This document shows, in pieces, positions 41,662 to 51,059 of a stretch of 64,000 nucleotides of DNA. The notes under the pieces were generated by a model. The model ran no database searches. It saw only the letters and a program-made list of their open reading frames with translations, and was not told where the DNA came from. The stretch is from positions 2,014 through 66,013 of the forward strand of contig NZ_KB900626.1 in the NCBI RefSeq assembly GCF_000379125.1, written 5' to 3'. The translations under genes and the position numbers were made by a program. The DNA comes from Methylosinus sp. LW4. Lineage in GTDB: Bacteria > Pseudomonadota > Alphaproteobacteria > Rhizobiales > Beijerinckiaceae. How positions within the stretch are numbered: position 1 is the stretch's first letter; every line of letters starts with the position of its first letter.

Positions 41662-43269
41662 ATGAGCATGGTGTTCCGCGGCAGTTTCGCGCGTGCGTCC
41701 GTTCTGGCGTTCGCAGTCGGACTCGGTTCGTCCTCGGGCGCCGCCGCCGAGCCGCGCGCGCCTTTCCGCGCGCCGCTCACCGTCGCGCCGCCGCCGCTGG
41801 TGCGGCAGCTCGAGGTCTCCTGGCTGCGCATGGAAGAGCCGCCGTCGGAGATTTTCGCGCCGCCGGAGACATCGGCGCTGCTTCCCGTCGTCAACTCCAC
41901 CGCGCTCGCCGTGCTGCCCGTCGCCGGCGGCTTCGATGTCGCCGAGGCGCTGCTCGACGTGGAGCAGCGCGCTTTCGCATTCGCGCTCGACTCCTGGGCC
42001 GGCGCGGCGCGCGGCGTGGAGCAGCGCGCGCGGCGCAAAGCGGTCGCCGCCTTTTATGCGCAGCGCGCCTATAAGCCTTTGTGGCGCGAGGCCGGCGCCT
42101 GGCGCGCCTCGGCGCCCGCCGCCATAGAGCGGCTGAGCCGCGCGCGCGACGATGGTCTCGATCTGCGCGGTCTCGCCTATCCTTCGGAGACGAAGCTCGG
42201 CGGCGATGCGGATGAGCTCGCTTTGTCGGAGGCGGTCGTCGCCTATGCGGCTCAGGCCTCCGGCGGACGCATCGATCCGCGACGTCTGTCGCGTCTCATC
42301 GGCGCGCATCCCGCTCTGCCGGACGCCGGCGCCGTGCTCGCGACGATCGCCGCCGCAGGATCGCGCGCGGGCGATCTTCTGCAAGACTATAATCCGCCGC
42401 ATGAGGGCTATCGCGCGTTGCGGGGAAAGCTGGTGGAACTGCGCAGCGCCGGCCTGCCGGAGCTCGACAGGCGCTTCGCCGAGGCCGCGCATTCGATCGC
42501 GCATGACGCCGCCCCGGGCCGCGAGGCGCCGAGCGCGCCGCCGCGCCGCTCCAATGCGCAGGTGGAGGCGGAGATCATCGCCAATATGGAGCGCTGGCGC
42601 TGGCTGCCGCGCGAGCTCGGCGAGAGCCGCATAGAGGTGAACATTCCCGATTTCGAGCTGGCTCTGGTGCGCGACGGACATGTCGCGCATCGCGCTCGCG
42701 TCATCGTCGGCAAGGAGGGCACGCCGACGCCGGTGTTCTCCGACAAGATGCAGTTCATCATCGTCAATCCCTATTGGAACGTGCCGCCGTCGATTTTGAC
42801 GAAAGAGATGCTGCCCAAATTCGGCGGCGACCTCGGCGCCATCGCCGCGCGCGGCTATGAGGTGATCACGCGCAAGGGACAGACTTTCGTGCGGCAGAAG
42901 CCCGGCGAATCCAATGCGCTCGGGCGCATCAAATTCATGTTCCCCAATGATTTCTCCGTCTATCTGCACGACACGCCCAATCATGCGCTGTTCGCTTCGG
43001 CGCATCGCGCCCTCAGCCACGGCTGCGTGCGCGTCGATCAGCCCTTCCGCCTCGCCGAGGCGGTGCTGGGGCCGGGCAGCGGCTGGCCGGAGGAGCGTGT
43101 GCGCAAGCTCATCGGCGGCAATGAGCGCTACATAAATCTTTCGCGGCCGCTGCCGATCCACATCGAATATTTCACCGCTTTCGTGGATGACGCGGGACGC
43201 CTGCAATTGCGCGGCGATCTCTACGGCTATTCCGCCAAGGTGCGGCAGGCGCTCGGGCTCGAGGGGTGA
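41662..43269 (+). CDS. exported L,D-transpeptidase (YcbB/LdtD-like)
   Basis: This 535-residue exported protein has a signal peptide (about 1-30). A long N-terminal region contains the scaffold/peptidoglycan-binding part (FYAQRAYKPLWREAGAW, RDDGLDLRGLAY). The YkuD catalytic domain starts near ERWRWLPRELGESRIEVNIPDF and includes the active site ALSHGCVRV, with Cys455. Such enzymes make 3-3 cross-links in peptidoglycan or attach proteins to it. The length and the HGCVR motif fit the YcbB class. I chose the ATG at 41662, preceded by GAGGCAG. It is convergent with the outer-membrane gene below. Confidence 0.9.
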   Translation: MSMVFRGSFARASVLAFAVGLGSSSGAAAEPRAPFRAPLTVAPPPLVRQLEVSWLRMEEPPSEIFAPPETSALLPVVNSTALAVLPVAGGFDVAEALLDVEQRAFAFALDSWAGAARGVEQRARRKAVAAFYAQRAYKPLWREAGAWRASAPAAIERLSRARDDGLDLRGLAYPSETKLGGDADELALSEAVVAYAAQASGGRIDPRRLSRLIGAHPALPDAGAVLATIAAAGSRAGDLLQDYNPPHEGYRALRGKLVELRSAGLPELDRRFAEAAHSIAHDAAPGREAPSAPPRRSNAQVEAEIIANMERWRWLPRELGESRIEVNIPDFELALVRDGHVAHRARVIVGKEGTPTPVFSDKMQFIIVNPYWNVPPSILTKEMLPKFGGDLGAIAARGYEVITRKGQTFVRQKPGESNALGRIKFMFPNDFSVYLHDTPNHALFASAHRALSHGCVRVDQPFRLAEAVLGPGSGWPEERVRKLIGGNERYINLSRPLPIHIEYFTAFVDDAGRLQLRGDLYGYSAKVRQALGLEG

Positions 43270-43282
43270 CGTCCCATGGATT

Positions 43283-43300
43283 GCGAGCCTTCAGGCTCGC
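43283..43300. terminator. hairpin between convergent genes
   Basis: GCGAGCC-TTCA-GGCTCGC forms a perfect seven-base-pair hairpin. It sits between the convergent transpeptidase and TolC-family genes and is nearly identical to the right arm of the hairpin at 23193-23210. Confidence 0.6.
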
Positions 43301-43312
43301 CCTTCCTCGAGG

Positions 43313-44635
43313 TCACAGAGTCGGCGCGTAGCCGAAGGCTTGATTGAGGCGCGACAATGCGACGCCGAGATCGATGGCCGCGCTCGCCCGCGCGCGCTGC
43401 GCGTCGAGCTGCAATTGACGCACGCGATAGAGATCGAACGCATTGATCTCGCCGAGCCGGAAGGAGCGCCGCGCGAGATCGAACTGCTCGCTCGCCACGG
43501 CGAGGCGCTTGGCCGAGAGGCCGTCGGCGCGTCGCGCTGCGGCGACGGCGGCGCGCGCGGCGTTGATCTCCGCCGCGACCAGCCTTTGCGCGCGGGCGAA
43601 TTCGGCGTTGGCGCGATCCATCTCCGCCTGCGCCTCGGCGATGCGCGGAATATTGCGGCCGGGCGTCGGCAGCGGAATACGAAAGCGCACGCCGACCGTA
43701 TTATTGTTGGAGCGGATCGGATTTTCGGTTGCGGGCTCCGTGCCTTGCTCATTGCGGCCGAAGACGGCGATCTCGGGATTGTCGATGAAGCCGGTCTCGA
43801 TGAGCCGCATCTGCGCCTGCGCTTTCCCGACGGCGGCGAGCGGCGCGCGCAGCGCCGGATGCTCCTCCGGCGGGCGCGCCGGCAATGGCGCCTCCAGCGT
43901 TCCATCCGGCGTCCCGCCGCCGGTCAGCACCTCATAGGCGGCGCGCGCGGCCTTGGCGGCGGCGTCGGTCTGCGCGACTTCCGTCTCGGCGGCGAGCGTC
44001 TCATTGCGCGCGAGCAATTCGTCCTGCGCGGCGTTTTCGCCCAGCTCGACGCGACGTTTCATGTCATTGCCGATATCGCGCGCCGTCGCCAGACGATCGC
44101 GCGCGACGGCCGCGTCCTTCGCCGTGCGCTGCGCCGTCCACCAGGCGTCGCGCAGCAGCGCCGCGACATCGAGCCGACGCAGCGCCAGACGCTCGTCGAT
44201 CTCGACGACGCCGGCGGAGACATTGAGCTCATAGGCCTCGCGCTCGCCGGGCAGCCAGATCGGCATGCCGATCTCGAGCTCGGATTCGCGATAGCCCTGC
44301 ACATTGCCTTTGACGCGCTCCTGCCGCGAGCCGCCGAAGAAGGGCGAGCCGGGCGTGAAGGAATTGGCCTGCGCATAGCGTGCGGACACGGCGCGGCGCT
44401 GCGCTTCCAGCGCCGCGCTCTGCGCATCTATGCCGATCGCCTGATCGAGATGGCGCGTGAGCACGAGGCCGAAGGGCTTGCCCGGCGCTTTCGGCTTTGC
44501 TTTGGGCTTCGCCTCTATCCCCGGCGGCAGCGGCGAGACGGTGAGCTTGGGCTTCGTCTGCGCGGCCGCGCTCGCGGCGAGGAGAAGGACGAGCGTGGTC
44601 GAGAGGAGCGGAGAAACGCAGCGCATAGGTTTCAT
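43313..44635 (-). CDS. TolC-family outer-membrane efflux protein (CusC/CzcC type)
   Basis: This 440-residue protein has a signal peptide (about 1-25) and the repeated helical/beta-barrel halves of outer-membrane factors: GESELEIGMPIWLPGEREAYEL, AARAAYEVLTGG, FGRNEQGTEPATENPIRSNNNTVGVRFRIPLP, and RSFRLGEINAFDLYRVRQLQLDAQRA. It is the outer-membrane channel of a tripartite efflux system. Its ATG overlaps the RND pump stop by four bases, so it is third in the adaptor-pump-channel operon. Confidence 0.92.
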   Translation of the reverse strand: MKPMRCVSPLLSTTLVLLLAASAAAQTKPKLTVSPLPPGIEAKPKAKPKAPGKPFGLVLTRHLDQAIGIDAQSAALEAQRRAVSARYAQANSFTPGSPFFGGSRQERVKGNVQGYRESELEIGMPIWLPGEREAYELNVSAGVVEIDERLALRRLDVAALLRDAWWTAQRTAKDAAVARDRLATARDIGNDMKRRVELGENAAQDELLARNETLAAETEVAQTDAAAKAARAAYEVLTGGGTPDGTLEAPLPARPPEEHPALRAPLAAVGKAQAQMRLIETGFIDNPEIAVFGRNEQGTEPATENPIRSNNNTVGVRFRIPLPTPGRNIPRIAEAQAEMDRANAEFARAQRLVAAEINAARAAVAAARRADGLSAKRLAVASEQFDLARRSFRLGEINAFDLYRVRQLQLDAQRARASAAIDLGVALSRLNQAFGYAPTL

Positions 44636-47600
44636 CGGCGCTGAATCCGCCAGCGGGAATCCGGCGCCGTGGTGACGGCGGGCTGCGTCGCGGCGCGCTT
44701 GCGCAGCAGACGCTTGAAGTCGAAGCGATCGTAGAGAATGGGCAAGAGCAGCAGCGTGAGAGCGGTGGCGGTGACGAGGCCGCCGATGACGACGATGGCG
44801 AGCGGCCGTTGGATTTCCGCGCCCGGACCCTTGGCGAAGAGGAAGGGCGCGAGGCCGAGCGCGGCGATGGTCGCGGTGAGCAGCACGGGACGCATGCGGC
44901 GGCGGGCGCCTTCGCGCACCGCGTCATGCACGGCGCGGCCCTCGGCGACCAGCTTGTTGATATAGGAGATCAGCACCACGCCATTGAGCACGGCGATGCC
45001 GATGAGCGCGATGAAGCCGACGGACGCCGGCACGGAGAGGAACTCGCCGGAGAGCCAAAGCCCGATGACGCCGCCGATCGCCGCGAAAGGCACGTTGCAG
45101 AACACCAGCGCCGCCTGCGACATGGAATTGAAGGTGAGATAGAGCAACAGGAAGATGAGCCCCAGCGCCAGCGGCACGACGATGGCGAGCCGCGCCGAGG
45201 CGCGCTGCTGGTTCTCGAATTGCCCGCCCCACACCAGCTCATAGCCCGGCGGCGTATGCACCTCCTTGGCGACGGCGGCCTTGGCCTCGTCGACGAAGCC
45301 GACGAGATCGCGCCCCGTGACATTGGAGAGCACGGTGGCGTAGCGCCGCGCCTCCTCGCGAATGACCTGAATCGGACCGTTCTCTGCGCGTATGTCGGCA
45401 AGCTGCGACAATTCCACCACCTTGCCGTCGCCGGAGACCACCGGCACGCGCGCGAAATCCACCGGCGAGCGGCGCGAGACGGGATCGCCGCGTATGACGA
45501 GCGGCGTGCGGACCGGGCCTTCGAGCACGAGGCCGACCTGCGTGCCGTCCACCCACACGCGCAATCCGTCCTGAATATCGCTGGCGTTGAGGCCGAGGCG
45601 GCCGGCGGCCAGGCGATCGATGCGCGCGGTGAGATAGCGCATGCCGTCATTCTGCAGCGCGAAGACGTCGCGCGAGCCCTCGATCTTGCGCAATGTTCCG
45701 GCGATCTCGCGCGCGAGGCGGTTCAGCTCGTCTATGTCGTCGCCGAAGACCTTCACCACCACATCGCCGCGCGCGCCGATGATCATCTCCTGCACGCGCA
45801 TGTCGATCGGCTGCGAGAAGGAGTAGGAAATGCCGGGGAAAGTGTCGAGCACCTTGCGCATCTCGCCGAGCAGCCAGGCGACGTTCGGCTCGCGCCATTT
45901 GTCCATCGGCGCGAGCGTCAGGAACATGTCGGTCTCATTGAGGCCGACGGGGTCGATGCCGAGCTCGTCCGCGCCGGCGCGCGCCATCACGCCCTTTATC
46001 TCCGGCACGCGCGCCATCAGCGCGCGCTCGATGCGCATGTCGGTCTCGGCGGTCATGTCGACGCTGATGGTCGGATGCTTGCGCACGGTGATAACCGGCG
46101 TGCCTTCGTCCATCACCGGCATGAAGGTCTGGCCGATGTGGTTGGAGGCGAGCAGCGCCAGAGCGAGGCCGACGGTCACGGCCGCGCCGACGACCATGGG
46201 CCGGCGCAGCGCACGCTCGAGCAGGGGATCGTAGAAGGCGGAGATTTTGCGCACCAGCCAAGGCTCGTCGCTGCCGCCGGCGCGCAGCAGAGAGGCGGCG
46301 AGCGCGGGCACCACTGTGAGCGAGAGAATGAGCGCCGAGCCCATGGCGAAGGCGATGGTGAGCGCGACCGGCGCGAACAGCCGCCCCTCGAGCCCCTCGA
46401 GCGAGAGCAGCGGCAAAAAGACGGTGATGATGATGACCGCGCCGGAGACGAGCGGGCCGGCGACCTCGCGCGTCGATTCGTAGGTGATGCGAACGCGGTC
46501 GGAAATATCCGCCTTTTCCATTCCGGCGAGGCGATGCTCGACATTCTCGACGACGACGACGGCGCAATCGACCAATATGCCGATGGCGATGGCGAGGCCG
46601 CCGAGCGACATGATGTTCGCCGAGAGCCCGTAGAGCCGCATGATGGCGAAGGTGGAGAGCGCGGCGAGCGGCAGGATCAGCGAGACGACCACCGCCGCGC
46701 GCAGATTGCCGAGGAAGAGGAACAGCAGAATGACGACGAGGACGATGGCCTCGATCAGCACTTTCTGCACCGTCCACACCGCTTTGGAGATGAGCTCGCT
46801 GCGGTCGTAGAAAATCTCGATTTTGACGCCTTCCGGCAGGCGCGGCTTCAGCTCCTCGAGCTTGGCCTTGACGCCGGAGACGACCGTGCTGGCGTCGGCG
46901 CCGCGCAGGCCCAGCACCAGCGCCCATACGGCCTCGTCCTCGCCATTGCGCGTGGTGACGCCATTGCGGGCCAGCGCGCCATTGCGCACATCCGCCACAT
47001 CGCCGACGCGCACGATTCCGGTCGGCCGCGCGGCGACGACGACGGAGCGTATGTCGTCGAGCGTGCGCAGCCGTCCCTCGGCGCGCACCAGCAGCGCCTC
47101 CTCGCCGTCGCGCACGCGGCCGGCGCCGTCATTGCGGTTGTTCTCCGCGAGCGCGTCCTTCAGCATCTTCACCGTGATGCCGCGCGCCGCCATGGCGGAG
47201 GGCGAGGGCGCGACCTCGAAAGTGCGCACGAAGCCGCCGAGAACATTGACGTCGGCGACGCCGGGCAGGCCGCGCAATGCGGGACGTATGGTCCAATCGA
47301 CGAGGCTGCGCTGCTCTGTCGGGGTGAGGCCGCCGCCGACGAGGGTGAACATCAGCATTTCGGCGAGCGGCGTCACGATGGGCGCGAGGCCGCCCGAGGC
47401 GCCCGCCGGCAGCTGATCGGCGACCGAGGCCAAGCGCTCGTTCACTTGCGTGCGCGCCCAGAAAATATCCGTGCCTTCGCTGAACTCGAAAGTGAGCAGC
47501 GCCACGGAATAGCGCGTCGTCGAGCGCATGCGCACGAGATTGGGAATGCCGCGCGCGGCGATCTCGATGGGCGCGGTGACTCGGTTCTCCAGCTCCTCCG

Positions 47601-47772
47601 GCGTCAGGCCCGGCGCGCGCATGGAGACGAGCACCTGCACCGGCGCGACATCGGGAAAAGCGTCGATCGGCAGCTTGGAATAGGCGTGCGCGCCCCAGGC
47701 GGCGAGAGCGATCGCCGCGAGAAAGACCAGAAGCCGCTGGCCCAGCGCCGCTTTGATGAGTTTATCGAGCAT
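44632..47772 (-). CDS. RND efflux pump, heavy-metal (CzcA/CusA) family
   Basis: This 1046-residue inner-membrane proton antiporter has about 12 hydrophobic helices and two large periplasmic loops. The HME-class segment AIAIGILVDCAVVVVENVEH contains the proton-relay Asp; other motifs are AFPDVAPVQVLVSMRAPGLTPEE, RSTTRYSVALLTFEF and GIPNLVRM. It has Cys where many CzcA proteins have Gly in VDGAVV. The metal or other cation is not evident. An adaptor lies 12 bases upstream, and the channel overlaps by four bases downstream. Confidence 0.94.
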   Translation of the reverse strand: MLDKLIKAALGQRLLVFLAAIALAAWGAHAYSKLPIDAFPDVAPVQVLVSMRAPGLTPEELENRVTAPIEIAARGIPNLVRMRSTTRYSVALLTFEFSEGTDIFWARTQVNERLASVADQLPAGASGGLAPIVTPLAEMLMFTLVGGGLTPTEQRSLVDWTIRPALRGLPGVADVNVLGGFVRTFEVAPSPSAMAARGITVKMLKDALAENNRNDGAGRVRDGEEALLVRAEGRLRTLDDIRSVVVAARPTGIVRVGDVADVRNGALARNGVTTRNGEDEAVWALVLGLRGADASTVVSGVKAKLEELKPRLPEGVKIEIFYDRSELISKAVWTVQKVLIEAIVLVVILLFLFLGNLRAAVVVSLILPLAALSTFAIMRLYGLSANIMSLGGLAIAIGILVDCAVVVVENVEHRLAGMEKADISDRVRITYESTREVAGPLVSGAVIIITVFLPLLSLEGLEGRLFAPVALTIAFAMGSALILSLTVVPALAASLLRAGGSDEPWLVRKISAFYDPLLERALRRPMVVGAAVTVGLALALLASNHIGQTFMPVMDEGTPVITVRKHPTISVDMTAETDMRIERALMARVPEIKGVMARAGADELGIDPVGLNETDMFLTLAPMDKWREPNVAWLLGEMRKVLDTFPGISYSFSQPIDMRVQEMIIGARGDVVVKVFGDDIDELNRLAREIAGTLRKIEGSRDVFALQNDGMRYLTARIDRLAAGRLGLNASDIQDGLRVWVDGTQVGLVLEGPVRTPLVIRGDPVSRRSPVDFARVPVVSGDGKVVELSQLADIRAENGPIQVIREEARRYATVLSNVTGRDLVGFVDEAKAAVAKEVHTPPGYELVWGGQFENQQRASARLAIVVPLALGLIFLLLYLTFNSMSQAALVFCNVPFAAIGGVIGLWLSGEFLSVPASVGFIALIGIAVLNGVVLISYINKLVAEGRAVHDAVREGARRRMRPVLLTATIAALGLAPFLFAKGPGAEIQRPLAIVVIGGLVTATALTLLLLPILYDRFDFKRLLRKRAATQPAVTTAPDSRWRIQRR

Positions 47773-47784
47773 GTCGCGTTTCGC

Positions 47785-48909
47785 TCACTTAGCGCTCGGG
47801 TCTTTCGCCGCAAGCTCGGCGAGCAGCGTCAGCATGCCCCGCGTCGCCACTTGATCGGCGACGGCGAGCCGTCCTTGGATCGACGCATATTGCGGCGTCT
47901 CCGAGACGAGGATCACCGGCACGGCGCGGAAACCATCGGCGGAGCGTAGAAACACCCAGTCCTTGTCGCGATGATGCACGACGGCGTCGGCCGGCACGCG
48001 CCAGAGCGTCCCGCCGGTTCCTTTGATGCGCAGAATGGCCTGCACCGCCTGTCCGGGTCGAATCGGGGATTTGCCGGGCGAGAATTCCGCGACGGCGGTG
48101 ATGGATTGCGTCGCCGGATCGGCGGTGCGGCCGATACGAATCAGCCTTCCCTCGACGCCATGGCTCGGCAGCACGACCTTATCCGTGCGGTCGAGCCCGG
48201 CGGCGCGGCCGATGGGAATTTGCAGATTGACCCATATCGGATCGAGCCGCGCTATGGTGACGAGCGGCGCCGAGGCCATCACGCGATCGCCCACCGTCGC
48301 ATGGCGGGCGAGAATGACGCCGGACATGGGCGCGCGCACGGTGAGCGCCGCGCCCATCTTGCGCTCCTTGCGCAGCGATTCGATCGCCTGCTCGCTCATG
48401 CCGTCCAGCGCCAGCAATTGGCCGCGCTCGTCCTGGAGAGAGCGCGCCTGCGCGGCTTCCGCGCGCGTCACCAGAAGGCGGCGCTCCGCGATGATGCGCT
48501 CCTTGTACAGCTGCTCGTCGCGGCGCAGCTTCTCATTGGCCAGAGCGGCGTCGGCGGCGGCCTGCAGAAAGGCGCGCTGCGCCTCGATCAGTTCGGAGGA
48601 TTTGAGCGTCGCGATCGGATCGCCGGCTTTCACCTCCTCGTCCGGCGAGACCAGCAGAGTCTCGACGAGGCCGGCGGCGGGGGCGGCCACCATGCGCAAT
48701 TGCTGCGGCGGAACCGTCACCGTTCCGGGAACGACGAGCTCGTCGGAGCCGGAGCTTTTCTCCACCGGCTTCGTCTCTATGCCCGCGGCTTGAATGTCCT
48801 GCTCGCGCAGCGGAATGGAGACCTCGTCGGCGGCGCGGGCCACGCTCGCGAGAAGCGCGCCGGCCAGTCCGACGATGACGGCAAGATGCTGAAACTTTTG
48901 TATGTTCAT
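47785..48909 (-). CDS. RND efflux periplasmic adaptor (membrane fusion protein)
   Basis: This 374-residue exported protein has a signal peptide (about 1-26). The membrane-fusion layout contains the lipoyl-type halves PAAGLVETLLVSPDEEVKAGDPIATLKS and VRAPMSGVILARHATVGDRV around a coiled-coil hairpin. A beta-barrel with LVTIARLDPIWVNLQI and a C-terminal membrane-proximal domain follow. It is the first gene of the operon. The start is separated by about 130 bases from the divergent response regulator, with phased repeats between. Confidence 0.92.
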   Translation of the reverse strand: MNIQKFQHLAVIVGLAGALLASVARAADEVSIPLREQDIQAAGIETKPVEKSSGSDELVVPGTVTVPPQQLRMVAAPAAGLVETLLVSPDEEVKAGDPIATLKSSELIEAQRAFLQAAADAALANEKLRRDEQLYKERIIAERRLLVTRAEAAQARSLQDERGQLLALDGMSEQAIESLRKERKMGAALTVRAPMSGVILARHATVGDRVMASAPLVTIARLDPIWVNLQIPIGRAAGLDRTDKVVLPSHGVEGRLIRIGRTADPATQSITAVAEFSPGKSPIRPGQAVQAILRIKGTGGTLWRVPADAVVHHRDKDWVFLRSADGFRAVPVILVSETPQYASIQGRLAVADQVATRGMLTLLAELAAKDPSAK

Positions 48910-48957
48910 TCCGCCTGGAACCGGTCTTTGCGTCTACGCGCAATTTCGCTTATCGAA

Positions 48958-48996
48958 GCTGACGAAAAGCTGACGAGCTCGAACTCGACGCTGACG
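48958..48996. promoter_or_regulatory. phased direct repeats in the divergent efflux/two-component promoter
   Basis: GCTGACG occurs at 48958-48964, 48969-48975 and 48990-48996, that is 11 and 21 bases apart, about one and two helical turns. OmpR-family regulators bind tandem half-sites with such spacing. It lies between the adaptor start (48909) and the response-regulator start (49041). Confidence 0.6.
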
Positions 48997-49040
48997 CGAC
49001 GACCAAATTCGAGCGGAGCATAGCACCGCAGCCCTTGCCC

Positions 49041-49703
49041 ATGCGAATATTGCTGGTGGAAGATGACGAGCGCATTTCCCGCGACGTAGCGAAGGCGCTG
49101 CGCGCGGCGGGCTATGTCGTGGACATTGTCGCCAATGGCGAAGAGGCCTGGTTTCTCGGCGATACGGAGAATTTCGCCGCCGTCATTCTCGATCTCGGCC
49201 TGCCGGGGCTCGATGGGCTCGCCGTGCTGGAGCGCTGGCGCGAGCAGGGCCGCCGCATGCCGGTCTTGGCCTTGAGCGCGCGCGGCTCCTGGAGCGAGCG
49301 CGTCGCCGGCATAGACGCGGGCGCCGACGATTATCTGCCCAAGCCGTTCCAGCCCGAGGAATTGCTGGCGCGGCTGCGCTCCGTCATTCGCCGCTCGGCC
49401 GGCCACGCCTCCTCGGTGACGCGCAATGGCGCGCTTTCGCTCGACGAGCGCAGCATGACCATCAAGGTCGACGACAATACGGTCGAGCTCACGGCGATCG
49501 AATATCGTCTCGTCGCTTATCTTCTGCATCGGCGTGGGCAGGTGGTTCCGCAATCGGATCTCGCCGAGCATGTCTATGGCCATGACCAGCAGAGCTCCAA
49601 CGCCGTGGAAGTGCTGATCGGCCGCGTGCGCAAGAAGCTCGGCGCGCAGGCGATCGAGACCAGGCGCGGTTTCGGCTATCTGATGCCCGATCTCGACCGA
49701 TGA
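49041..49703 (+). CDS. OmpR-family response regulator
   Basis: This 220-residue regulator has a receiver domain with the acidic pair EDD (about 7-9), the phospho-acceptor Asp51 in VILDLGLPG, and Lys in LPKPFQPEE. A winged-helix DNA-binding domain follows: ALSLDERSMTI, VELTAIEYRLVAYLLHRRGQVV, VEVLIGRVRKKLGAQAIETRRGFGY. I chose the ATG giving MRILLVEDDE; a TTG just upstream is possible. It overlaps the kinase by four bases. Its divergent position suggests control of the efflux operon. Confidence 0.93.
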   Translation: MRILLVEDDERISRDVAKALRAAGYVVDIVANGEEAWFLGDTENFAAVILDLGLPGLDGLAVLERWREQGRRMPVLALSARGSWSERVAGIDAGADDYLPKPFQPEELLARLRSVIRRSAGHASSVTRNGALSLDERSMTIKVDDNTVELTAIEYRLVAYLLHRRGQVVPQSDLAEHVYGHDQQSSNAVEVLIGRVRKKLGAQAIETRRGFGYLMPDLDR

Positions 49704-51052
49704 GAACGCGCTCGCTGCGCCTGCGGCTGTTTCTCTTCGGAGCCGCCGCCATCGCCGGCGCGCTGGCGCTCGTCGGCTTCGTGCTCGTGCTGCTGTTCGA
49801 GCATCATGTCGAGCGCACGATGGACGACGACATAGAGACCTATGTGCGCCAGCTCGTCTCCGATCTCGCGGTGGATTCCGATGGACGGCTGCGCGTCATC
49901 ACCGCGACGCCGGACCCGCGTTTCGCGCGGTTTCGCTCGGGCTTCTATTGGCAGGTGGCCAGCGACGACGGAAGCGACGTCGAGCGTTCCGCCTCGCTCG
50001 GCGACGAGGCGCTGGAATTCTCCGGCCGCTGCGAAAGCGGCGAGCGCATCATCTATCATCGCCTGCGCGGGCCCTGGGGCAATGCGCTGCTCGGCGGCGA
50101 GCGTTGCGTCGCGCTCGGCGGAGCGGCGCCGTCGCGCCTGCGCGTGCTGGTGGCGCTCGATCTCGCCGGCGTCGCCCGCGCGCGAGACGCTTTTGCGGCC
50201 GAGCTGTTCGTCGCGCTCTTTCTCATCGCGATCGGCCTCGCCTTCGCCACCTGGATTCAGGTCGGGCTCGGCCTCGCGCCGCTCGCCGGCCTCGGCGTGG
50301 CGGTGGGCGAGATCGCCAAGGGTCGTCGTCGCCGGCTCGATTCGCCGGCGCCGCCGGAGGTGCAGCCGCTCATCGACGAGGTGAACGGATTGCTCGACGA
50401 GCGCGACAAGGAGATCGAGCGCGCGCGCAATCGCGCCTCCGATCTCGCCCATGGCTTGAAGACGCCGCTCACCGCGCTCGCCGCCGACGCCCGGCTCTTG
50501 CGCGAGAAGGGCGAGACCGAGATCGCGCGCTCGCTCGATCGCATCGGCGACGCCATGCATCGCCATGTCGCGCGCGAGCTGGCGCGGGCGAGGAGCCGCG
50601 GCGTCGCGCGCGGCGGCGCGCCGACGCCGGTCGCCGAAGTGGTGGACGCTTTGGCGCGCACGCTCGTCTCGGCGGGGACGGAGGCGCGTTTCGACATGCG
50701 CGTCGCGCCGCAGGCGCGCATCGCCGTCGATCGCGTCGATCTGATGGAGATTCTCGGCAATCTGATGGAGAACGCCGCCCGTCACGCGCGCGCGCGCATC
50801 TGCATCTCTTTCGGTGGCGGCGTCTTTATCGTCGAGGATGACGGGCCGGGCCTGCCGGAGGGCAGCGAGGCGCTGATCCGTCGCCGCGGCGGCCGTCTCG
50901 ACGAGACCGGCGGCGCCGGCCTCGGCCTCGCCATCGTGCAGGATGTTCTCGACGCCTATGGCGCCGACATGCGCTTCTCGCGCTCGGCGCTCGGCGGGCT
51001 GCGCGTGGAGGTGGATTTGTCCGGCGCCGCCGAATTTCCCGCGGCGGGCTGA
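49700..51052 (+). CDS. membrane sensor histidine kinase
   Basis: This 450-residue kinase has two transmembrane helices (about 10-33 and 166-190) around a periplasmic sensor region of about 130 residues with two cysteines. A HAMP-like linker follows, then the dimerisation motif DLAHGLKTPLTAL with His251. The ATPase domain contains EILGNLMENAARHAR (N-box), VEDDGPGLPEG (G1) and GAGLGLAIVQDVL (G2). It is the partner of the overlapping response regulator. The signal is unknown but may be the ion exported by the neighbouring RND pump. Confidence 0.93.
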   Translation: MRTRSLRLRLFLFGAAAIAGALALVGFVLVLLFEHHVERTMDDDIETYVRQLVSDLAVDSDGRLRVITATPDPRFARFRSGFYWQVASDDGSDVERSASLGDEALEFSGRCESGERIIYHRLRGPWGNALLGGERCVALGGAAPSRLRVLVALDLAGVARARDAFAAELFVALFLIAIGLAFATWIQVGLGLAPLAGLGVAVGEIAKGRRRRLDSPAPPEVQPLIDEVNGLLDERDKEIERARNRASDLAHGLKTPLTALAADARLLREKGETEIARSLDRIGDAMHRHVARELARARSRGVARGGAPTPVAEVVDALARTLVSAGTEARFDMRVAPQARIAVDRVDLMEILGNLMENAARHARARICISFGGGVFIVEDDGPGLPEGSEALIRRRGGRLDETGGAGLGLAIVQDVLDAYGADMRFSRSALGGLRVEVDLSGAAEFPAAG

Positions 51053-51059
51053 GCGCAGC

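Noticed and set aside
44809..47949. Open frame of about 1046 codons on the plus strand over the RND pump gene
   Set aside because: The opposite strand carries unmistakable RND motifs; the plus-strand product is His/Arg/Asp/Gly-rich and has no domain.
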